Shown in pieces: positions 56,440-64,000 of a stretch of 64,000 nt of DNA; position 1 is the first letter of the stretch; each line of letters begins with the position of its first letter. The stretch is taken from NCBI RefSeq assembly GCF_963678635.1, contig NC_087062.1, positions 66,509,415-66,573,414 of the forward strand, given 5' to 3'. Both the position numbers and the translations under genes were made by a program. The DNA comes from Symsagittifera roscoffensis. Lineage: Eukaryota; Xenacoelomorpha; Acoela; Convolutidae. Below the pieces are notes generated by a model. That model searched no databases, was not told where the DNA came from, and worked only from the letters and a program-made list of their open reading frames with translations.

Positions 56440-57310
56440 CTTAAATATTGGATTATCACTGATTATTACGCTGTTTTTTGACCATTATAGTTGATTCTAA
56501 TGCCCAAAAATAGATGTTTCGAGGATTTTTAATCAATTATAATCGTGATGTTTTCCAACATATTTTGATCTTTTATTATCAATTATTATTGATTTTAGTT
56601 CATACAGATAAACTCATTAAAATGATTGTAATCGATTATAATCAATTGTGAAATTGTTTTTTACTAAGAATTTGTCACACGTAAAGTATATCTGTTTTTA
56701 TATCGTTCTTTATTTTTCCGCCATTAGCAAACAAAAATGGGGGCCTTGTAAAAATTTGAAAAATTTTTTCTTTCAAAAAGTAATAAAACTAAAACAAATG
56801 CTGATTTTTTGCTCGGTAAAAGAAGTTTAAATACGCATCATGAAACAAATCTAATCGAGAAGAACTAAAAAACAAAAACAAAATGAATTTGAATTGATTC
56901 AAAAACATCTCAGAACAATTTTCTCGTTTTTCACATAAGCCAACGTCTATAAAAAGCAGAAAATATAAGCAATTTAGCTCGAAGACAAAAAGGGCAAACA
57001 GAAGCCATTGTACTCTGTTATTATCATTTCAGATTATCAATAATAATTTTTTTTTGTGCATAACAAATAAATTAGAAACTGAGATCAAAATAATTGATTA
57101 TAGTTGGTTATAATTGAATCGATTATAATCAAAATTAATAATTCATTATAATCTCTCTTTCTGGAAACAAAAAAAATCAACTTTAGTACAACTTAGTCCA
57201 TCTAGTTTTTGATTCAAATACAATCGATTATAATCGATTATTTTGATGTCGATTTCTAAAATATTTTTTTTTGCACAAAATCTATTTTAATTGATTATAA
57301 TTCTTTCTGA
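56440..57310. repeat. Foldback cluster of GATTATAATC palindromes
   Basis: Palindromes built on ATTATAAT/ATCGAT occur near 56531, 56620, 57079, 57113, 57219 and 57288; AATCGATTATAATCGATT near 57219 is an 18-base perfect palindrome. AATTATTATTGAT near 56582 has an inverted partner near 57037. This suggests a foldback element, though clean termini are not seen. A weaker relative lies at 60690. Confidence 0.5.
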
Positions 57311-58107
57311 ATTTAGTAAAACTGGAACTGAGATCAAATTTTGTTCAATTTTTTAACGCCTGAAACTGGAAATTGGTCAAACAAATGTCATTTTTGATCC
57401 AAAGTTATTATTTTCGCCCTTCATTTCTCGAAGCCACAAATGCGGTTTTTGGGCAGTTGTTACTTTTGTAACATCTTAGAAAAAGTTATTTTAAATTATA
57501 GCGTGCCTCAGTACGAAATAGTTTGAAGCAAAGTTAAATAATTCTTTTTGAGTGCTCCAGGGGCAAAAAGTTTGGGTGTTCTGATGTCTGAATGTTCCAA
57601 CTTCAGCTAATCTCAGACATGGCTCTTTTTCACCTCACTATGACCACGCACTGAATGCACAGTTTCCGTTTATAGTTTCAGAAGACTACGAGAAGTTTTC
57701 GCTCAAAAAAATAGTTGTGATCATTTTCTTGTTTAAATATAAGGAGCGTCATTAAAGCAAAACAAGTTGAGTTCTGGCTTTACCTCGGCTTTATTACGAA
57801 ACGTTTGACTGGATTTTGGATAGGAAAAAATAGGAAAAATTGCTACTCTAAACCAAAACAGTTCTTAAGCTACCAGACCTTGTACAATATAGGAGACAAC
57901 CGACTTACATTTGTACACACTTGACTTCTAAAAATTGTTAATTGTCTTTAAAGTTTCTCAAAAAGAGAACAAAACTGAACCTTTTGATGGTTGTGACTGC
58001 CATATTTACTTGTTGGAACATAAAAAACATTGAATTTACAAATATAACAAACAGTTATAAGTAAGAAATTTGAAGGATTTAAAGAATTTTTCTTGGGACT
58101 TAATGAA
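57311..58107. other. AT-rich DNA without a supported gene
   Basis: No coding frame with recognisable features. The frame at 57948-58178 (minus) reads across the left end of the next element. Ends with TAATGAA next to the element terminus. Confidence 0.4.
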
Positions 58108-59624
58108 CGAGGCCAAACTGTGCACCGGATAGGCGCAAAACTTTGTGTCTTCTGTATTTTCCTGGATTCCAGAGACAAGTCTTTAAATAGGTTCCAAATT
58201 GTAAGTGGATTCCACTAACAAAATTTCCGTGGATTCCGCGTACAAATAACTAACGTAAATTTTGATGGCACATTTGTTGTGTTGCGGTTCCGCAACAAGC
58301 GAATATAATTAGTAGTTCTGGATAACGCAACTAAGTGGATTCCGCAAAATCTAGGCGGAATCCGCAAATAAAAGTGGAATCATCAACTGTAAGTGGATTT
58401 CGAACTTTTTTTATTACTGAACTTGCATATCAACAGTTAAAAGCTAGAGCTAGAATTCTTATCTTTAGCAATGAGTTTAAAAGCAAGGAGTTAACGATTT
58501 TCAGTGAAAACCACGAACAAATCTTAAAACATTGGTTAACTAAATTGGCGGATTTCATCTTTCAGCAGTTGAGATACATGTCCCAGCAAACAATTTTTGG
58601 GATCATTTTTTTGAAAACACAACACCGAATAAATTCATTATTTGGAGACAATGGAGGGAGAAAATTTAGAAACACAACGCACAGCATATCGCCAATTTAT
58701 GTCAGTATTTGAGATTCCATCGATCCCAAATATTGGTCAGTATTTGGGATTGATGGAAATCCATAAACTGGAGTACTTTGGAATAAATGTGGAATAAATT
58801 CATTATTGGGAGTAAGTGGGTCGAGAGTGTGTTTAGAAACACAAACGCAGCACATATCACCAATTTTTGTCAGTTTTTGGGATTTTATCGATCCCACAGA
58901 CTGGTCGGTATTTGGGTTTGATGGAATCCTAAATATTGGAATGATAAGGAAAAAATATGGAATAATTTCATTATTTGGAGTCATTTGGTTGAGAGTGTTT
59001 AGAAACACAATGCGCGGGATATCGCCAAAATAGGTCAGTGTTCGGGATTCTATCGATCCCAAATACTGGTCAGTAATTGGGATTCCATCAAACCTAGATT
59101 TCTGAAGCTGCGTGTTTGACAGAAGTTGAGAAGCTGCGTGTTTGACAGAATTGAGTCTAACAGATGAACATTAGACGTAGATGAACATTTAGTAATTGAG
59201 ATTGAACTTGCTGATGATCACCCAAAAATCAAAAGATATGACAGTAAACGCTACTACATATATACCTTTTTGTAAACGGAATCCGCAAACGAAATGAGTG
59301 TTCCACTTACAATTTGAGGAATCCATATACAATGTGCGGATTCCGCCTAGAGTTGCGGATTCTGCGGATATACACATGTCCTAATACTCATTTGTGCATT
59401 CCACAATATGTTCTGGATTCCGCAAATACGATTGCGGATTCTGCAAATTCGCCTATTTTAGCAGCGATTTTGAGTGGTATAGTCTTTAAGGTATTTGTTT
59501 GAGGAATCCAAAAGAGCAAAAAAGATTTTTAAAAAATAGCAAATCTTGCGGATTCCGCAACAAATCTGATTTTGGCCTATTGCGGAATCCGTTTAGAATG
59601 CAAAGAATCTCCATTTTGGCCTCG
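58108..59624. mobile_element. 1.5 kb inverted-repeat element rich in GCGGAWTCCGC
   Basis: Ends CGAGGCCAAA and TTTGGCCTCG are inverted repeats, flanked by TAATGAA and TAATGGT (five bases in common, possible target duplication). Inside are about 16 copies of GGATTCC/GGAATCC, many extended to the near-palindrome GCGGATTCCGC or GCGGAATCCGC, grouped at 58160-58400 and 59278-59595. The middle holds a 166 bp tandem repeat. No transposase. Superfamily not recognised. Confidence 0.55.
58640..59095. repeat. 166 bp tandem repeat, about three copies
   Basis: GAAACACAACGCA-like cores at 58669, 58836 and 59001 (spacing 167 and 165), each followed by ATATCGCCAATTT, TCTATCGATCCCAAATA and GGATTCCATC-like segments. 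The minus-strand 121-codon frame at 58697-59062 reads through two repeats because the period is about 55 codons; its product repeats PNTDQ and LTPNNE. Confidence 0.75.
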
Positions 59625-60331
59625 TAATGGTTTAAATGTAACATTTGAACATAACAATTTAAGTGTAATAATAAACATTACAGTAATTAAATTCAACATT
59701 TTTTTCTGGATGTTTTGATTTCTTATCAGTCTGATTCCAAGTTTTTTTGGCTTTCATTTTTGAAGAAACTAAGAGAACTTTTGTCCTCAATTATTCACTT
59801 TTGTAGCGGACAAAACATTTTCGCATTCAACAATTTTGACCTCAGTTTATTTTCCAATGAAGAGATATTAATGTGCTGAGCACAAAATATCATTTGTCTT
59901 TCGCAAAATCATGATTGTTTGAAAACTTTGAAATTCGGAAAGATGGGAAGACGAAGCTTTTTTTTATTATGAAGACAGCAAATTATTCTTTTTTGATTTG
60001 TTTGATTTATTTTAAGAAATTTTTGCCCGATAATTTGCTTTCAAAATCTTACTCGATCAAATGTTTTGAGAACTATTACTTGAATTAAATTGATGCCGTG
60101 AATTCAGTATCAATAATCCAGCTGCAATTGTTTTCCTAAATATATGAGGGTTTAAAATGAGGGTTTTTTGGCCCTGTTTTTTTGAAAATTTGCCAGAATT
60201 TTGGAAATTTACGCAGAAAGCTTTTCTAAAATAGGGTCCTTTTAATATTTTAAGAGAGCTCGGAAAATCAAATTGGTCGACCTAAAAATAAAAAAGATCG
60301 ACAAAAATTTCAAAATTTTTCGAAACAAACA
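59625..60331. other. AT-rich DNA without a gene
   Basis: No frame above chance. The last ~200 bp may be the interior of a hAT-like element that ends at 60376. Confidence 0.4.
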
Positions 60332-60376
60332 CCCCCCCCCCCCCCCCCCCCAGAAAAACTTCCGCGCACGCCACTG
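60332..60376 (-). mobile_element. Poly(C)20 next to a hAT-like terminus
   Basis: Twenty C in a row (60332-60351), then AGAAAAACTTCCGCGCACGCC and ACTG. On the minus strand this reads CAGTGGCGTGCGCGGAAGTT and a G20 run. CAGTGGCG starts are typical of hAT elements. The opposite end was not found in the ~5 kb to the left. Confidence 0.5.
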
Positions 60377-62212
60377 GTTACGCACCTCATGTTTTCGACC
60401 ACCCTAAAGTTATTTAATGGATTAGGAAAACAGTTGATACGAAAATATTGCGTGGCATGAAATGAGTAACAAGATCAAAGTTGGGCAGAGAAAAATTGAA
60501 ACTGAACAGAAGGTAACCAAATCTGTTTTGAAACGTGCAAATTACTCTGTGAGCGTTGAATTTTGCATGGTTACACGGATCTCAATAAAACGGAAAACTA
60601 ATCGGTTCTAATGGAGTTTCATTGTCCTTATCTGTGAAAGTGATGGGTTATCATTGACTTGGGATAATTTTTTTGCCTTATATAAAAAAATTGATTGATT
60701 ATAATATCTTTTTTTTCACTTCTAGAGACATTGACAATCAAACTCGAATGTAATCGATTTTTAATCATGGAGCTCCGATGCGGGCAGTAAGGTGTGCTAA
60801 ATTTTTGATGAAACGTTGATGCTTACTTAAAAGAGCAGAAGATATCGATAAAATGTATGTGGTTACTTACAATCTAAATGTTGATGTTTACTCGAACAGC
60901 AGCAGACAAATGAATCAGGTCAGGTAGTGGCACATTCGGTGCCTTATAAGTAGTTTTCAGATACAATTTAGAAGAACTTATCAATGGAAAACTTTAAAAG
61001 ATCTTTTGCTGTAAGCTAAAGATCAGAACTTGAAAAAGCCATTTTAGTCTGAAAGTACGTGTATTTAAAAGCTTAGCAATGAAAGGGATCGAGGAAGGAA
61101 ATTCAGTTTCATTCAAAATCTTAAATAAGAAAAACTCTTATCTACAAAGACAAAAAAGATAATCATTGTGAACAAACCATCTAAATGGATTACGTAAAGA
61201 AAAAATTTAAAAAAATAATTCTAAGGTCAAAAATTTTGGAACATATTCATTCTTCTCTCATATCAGTACTTCAAATTTTTTGAAAAAGCATGTTTCCCTG
61301 TTTTTTTTTTAATTTCGAACTAGAAATAAAGAAGTACTTTGTTGTTGCATTTTTGTGCCCATTTTAGGGGTTTGAATTTTTTATCATAATGGTAACCTTT
61401 TGAAGAATTAATTGAATACGTCCAAAATAGATTAGATTTCAACTTTTTACGGAACCTTAAATTTAAAACTATGATTTTGAAAAATGTTTACGAAAGTTGC
61501 TGAAGTTTTAAATCAATTGATTGTATTTCTCAACTTTTGGTCATGCAGCTATCGAGCTAAAATACGAAACCTTTTCTTGAAAATTGTAATTTGGTTATTA
61601 ATTTAAGAAATACCTGATCTGGTTCAACTTTTGACTTTCAGTTATAAAATTAATAAATATGAGCTAACTTCAATGTATTTCGACTAAAATTGATTTTTTG
61701 TCATAAAATACAGCTTTAGTAATATAACTACATAAACAACTCGGTGGGTAAACCATCCAACCGGAAATGAAAACAGCATGGATCAAAAAGCAAACTGCTG
61801 CTTTTAGGCGAAATCAGATTGCAAGGTGCATTCATGGGTTGATAATAACGAACATTATTATTCAGACCGAATAGAGTTCATCTTGACAAGTAGAAAGTCG
61901 AGTGGGAGACAGTTCAACCTTTAAGACCAGAAGCCGAAATTGAACAGAAAGTTGAAACTACGCAACATGTGGGAAAAGCAATAAACTTCTTACTCAATTT
62001 TTCGCCACTTTCATGACCCAAAACTAAAAACACGGAATTTGGTAAAGTTTTGACATTCATGTTTGTCTGAAAAAATGAAGAAAGTTGTTTAACGCTGTTA
62101 CTACAGTGGAGGCCGATGAATTTTTAACTGCTCAACGGTCAATGAATCCTTAATCTTCAAAATACAATAAAGATGAATTGGCGAATTTTGGATCGGCCAA
62201 GTCATCGCTCTC
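60377..62212. other. AT-rich DNA without a gene
   Basis: No coding frame over 60 codons. ATTGATTATAATATC near 60692 and AATCGATTTTTAATC near 60753 echo the palindromes at 56.4-57.3 kb. Nothing else supported. Confidence 0.45.
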
Positions 62213-62245
62213 CAGTGGCGGATTAAAGAAGGGTCAAAAGCCTGC
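62213..62245 (+). mobile_element. hAT-like left terminus
   Basis: CAGTGGCGGATTAAAGAAGG and GTCAAAAGCC: CAGTGGCGGAT is a common hAT start. No matching right end found in the remaining 1.8 kb, so a solo end or an element extending beyond what I can pair. Confidence 0.35.
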
Positions 62246-63081
62246 TTTAATAAGATGTTATAGTCATCATTAGAAAAGGTGCCTTCAGAAAAGTTTTAGA
62301 TTGGGTCGATCAAAAATGGTTATTCTAAAATAGTACCCAACGGGGTACCATTTGGAAACTTTTTTGAAATCAAACCGAAAAATATGTAATTTTTCAATAT
62401 CACACTCCTCCTAAATCCGATCTACTAGAAAATAGTAGATCCGACGCTGCAAGATTGTTTTTTATTAAGTGAATAAAGTCCAAGAAATGAAAATTTAGTT
62501 TAAAAAGTTAAAAGTTTTCGTTCGCCAACTTGATTTTTGAAAAGGTGCCACCTTAGCAACTTCGAGCAGTAGAAAACTCACTATATTTTTGTAATGTTTA
62601 TCTTAAATTTTACGGATAAGTTATCATTATCAGCAATCATAAAATATATTTAGCGAAAAGAACCCCTTACTGTGCAAAAGGTATGGAATGTTCACACTAC
62701 AAAATATCAAAAGATTAGAAAAGAATTGAAAAGTGGTGAAAATGTTCTAAAATTTTCTTCTTCCTTTTTTTGGCTATGAATTTTTTTTAAATTAAGAGTG
62801 GATAAGTAAAGCTTAAAAATTGAAAAATAATTATAGCTAAAATAACATTGAGTTTGTAGTACAAGTAAAACGTCGGGCGGTCAAATTCTGATTAAATTTC
62901 GTCAACCTCAGTTGGAATACCAAGTTTTCTTACCAATTTTTCTGGAAATTGACGTATTTTACGCTTGCAATTAGCAAACGTTATAAAATCGGAGATTTTT
63001 TTGTTAACAACTCCTTCATCAAAATAACTAGAATCATTTGAAAGCTTGATTTATGAACATTTCAAATTTATTAACTTCTCG
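62246..63081. other. AT-rich DNA with one strong hairpin
   Basis: GATCTACTA (62419-62427) and TAGTAGATC (62433-62441) form a nine-base perfect stem closed by GAAAA. No gene seen. Confidence 0.4.
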
Positions 63082-63153
63082 GGGCTCTTGACTTAGAGGT
63101 AACTACTATGCCTGGTATGGCTAAGAGCCGAGGTTCATATCCGGCCAGGACCC
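63082..63153 (+). tRNA. tRNA-like relic (pseudo-tRNA or SINE head)
   Basis: 72 bases from GGGCTCTTG to AGGACCC. Acceptor strands GGGCTCT and AGGACCC pair with one mismatch. T8, A14, G18G19, A21 and T33 fall in place, an A-box-like TTAGAGGTAAC and a B-box-like GGTTCATATCC are present, and TTTTTT follows at 63155, a pol III terminator. D, anticodon and T stems pair poorly, so it is not a functional tRNA by eye. Position 34-36 would read GGT. Confidence 0.35.
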
Positions 63154-63431
63154 GTTTTTTAAATTTTAATTATCTCAATTGACTTATAATTTGCTGACTT
63201 AGTTGGCCATTGTATATTTTCCTGGGCAGAAAACAATTTTAAATTGTAGTTCAAAGCGTTTTTGGTTTATTTCTGTAAGTGTACGAGTATAGCTTTGACT
63301 TTGCATAGTTTTTGCGTTTGTTTTTTGGCTTGAAGCTTTATTCTACCTGTGATATTGCTATGCTATGAGTAGGTAAGAACAAAAGAGAATAATTGAAACA
63401 ATTTAATTTAGACCTTTGATTTACTTGGTTT
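63154..63431. other. AT-rich DNA between tRNA-like relic and LTR
   Basis: No gene or repeat recognised. Confidence 0.35.
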
Positions 63432-63593
63432 TGTTAGAGATCACGTTCATGTGTCTTCTAAGATCGCAACAGTCCAAATGACTGTTACGTTCGGCCTGCA
63501 TGGATGGCCTTGAATAATACTAACAATACATAACAGAATATTAATAACACTTTATCCAAGGTTACTGTGGCAACAGTACTACACGGTACCACA
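63432..63593 (-). repeat. Probable 3' LTR of a second LTR retrotransposon
   Basis: On the minus strand TGTGGTACCGTGTAGTACTG starts right after the purine run AGGGGAA. The other end is uncertain; TCTCTAACA at 63432 is the nearest CA-ending candidate, giving about 162 bp. Confidence 0.4.
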
Positions 63594-63602
63594 TTCCCCT
63601 GA
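63594..63602 (-). promoter_or_regulatory. Polypurine tract of the edge element
   Basis: CAGGGGAA on the minus strand just before TGTGGTACC, comparable to GCGGGGAA/TGTCATG of the Gypsy element at 48281. Confidence 0.45.
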
Positions 63603-63676
63603 GGACAACAAAATTTTACATAATACCTTATAAAATTTTATAAATAGTATATAAGTCTCAGTTTACTGAATTTCTT

Positions 63677-64000
63677 TCATTTTAGCTTAGTTTTTTTGGT
63701 TGTTTTCTTCATCACTTCTGCTTTGTTTCTTGCAGCGTTCCATGATCCCGACTCATCCAACGATGTAGCTCCGAATTTACTTTTGAACAGATGTCTCTCT
63801 AGTAGGTCAAACGTGTTGTTCTCCAAAGTTGTTTCTTTGTTATTGATGTTTAACTTCGCCAATCTCAATCTGTAGGCCTCAAGTGCTGCCAAATTTAGCT
63901 CTGTCATATCGTCCTCACAACTAATCAACTTTACAGAGTGTGATACGGGGCTGCCGTATCTCTTTGGTCCCTGGTTCTTTGTTTGTCGACTGCTTCGTCT
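63677..64000 (-). CDS. Pol C-terminus of a second LTR retrotransposon (runs off the window)
   Basis: The minus-strand frame is open from the window edge to TGA at 63677, 107 codons. It starts RRSSRQTKNQGPKRYGSPVS, matching the basic Pro-x-Lys-Phe/Tyr-Gly-Asp/Ser-Pro type end of LTR-retrotransposon Pol seen at the end of the 48-50 kb element, then continues with a helical stretch (LNLAALEAYRLRLAKL) and a Lys-rich end. It has no stop or shift in view, so this element may be younger than the other one. Gypsy or BEL cannot be decided from the tail alone. The RT and integrase lie to the right of the window. Confidence 0.6.
   Translation of the reverse strand, partial: RRSSRQTKNQGPKRYGSPVSHSVKLISCEDDMTELNLAALEAYRLRLAKLNINNKETTLENNTFDLLERHLFKSKFGATSLDESGSWNAARNKAEVMKKTTKKTKLK

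Noticed and set aside
58335-58712. 125-codon plus-strand frame
   Set aside because: Composed of the GGATTCC-rich part of the inverted-repeat element and the tandem repeat; no protein features.
60377-62212. A complete hAT element between the termini at 60376 and 62213
   Set aside because: The two CAGTGGCG ends point away from each other, so they cannot bound one element in the interval.
1-64000. CRISPR arrays, bacterial operons, rRNA genes
   Set aside because: No regularly spaced short direct repeats, no ribosome-binding-site-led gene clusters and no rRNA-like segments; the window is plainly eukaryotic.

Overview
The window is AT-rich nuclear DNA of an animal, probably an invertebrate. Support: a spliced terminal exon of a nuclear-looking protein, non-LTR and Ty3/Gypsy retroelements, hAT- and Tc1-like inverted-repeat elements, and no bacterial operon structure. 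The phylum cannot be fixed from the sequence. Host coding content is very low. The only exon I trust is at 10102-10541, the C-terminus of a protein with a KEN box and a MIU-like helix followed by a Tyr-x-Leu-Arg tail, an order reminiscent of RNF168/169-type ubiquitin readers. Two short secreted-peptide-like reading frames at 30.0-30.9 kb (minus strand) are tentative.

Left half (1-31 kb) is a nest of tandem segmental duplications. A ~1.3-1.5 kb unit is present three times (482-4820), each copy with a related minus-strand reading frame. A 1.876 kb unit is present twice (6321-10075), each copy carrying a 324 bp Tc1-like element nested in a hAT-like element, and the second copy stops about 26 bp before the trusted exon. 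A 7.86 kb unit is present twice (11382-26915), the copies differing by insertions and deletions. Diverged iterated motifs fill 26.9-29.7 kb.

Middle (31.8-42.1 kb) is non-LTR retrotransposon sequence: a GC-rich element in two copies (A, 31852-35020; B, 37422-~42120) that share a frameshift, with an AT-rich jockey/CR1-like element (35021-37420) wedged between them. Copy A carries a 393 bp inverted-repeat element ten bases from its left end and an internal ~1.09 kb deletion.

Right part (45.1-54.9 kb) holds a decayed 6.98 kb Ty3/Gypsy element on the minus strand (two LTRs of ~332 bp, tRNA-type primer site, Gag, protease, RT, RNase H, integrase, Pol tail, polypurine tract), plus a duplicated fragment of its left end with the same flank. 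Beyond it lie an AT-rich foldback cluster of GATTATAATC palindromes (56.4-57.3 kb), a 1.5 kb inverted-repeat element packed with GCGGAWTCCGC motifs around a 166 bp tandem repeat (58.1-59.6 kb), two hAT-like ends, a tRNA-like relic and, at the right edge, the Pol C-terminus and probable 3' LTR of another LTR retrotransposon.

No pathway is encoded. The window is best read as a record of duplication, nested transposition and probable gene conversion inside long introns and intergenic DNA. Nothing here proves a new biological system. The strongest leads are the peptide-precursor-like frame at 30.6 kb, the two LINE copies with discordant divergence, the Gag start codon spanning the LTR/primer-site boundary, and the GCGGAWTCCGC element.
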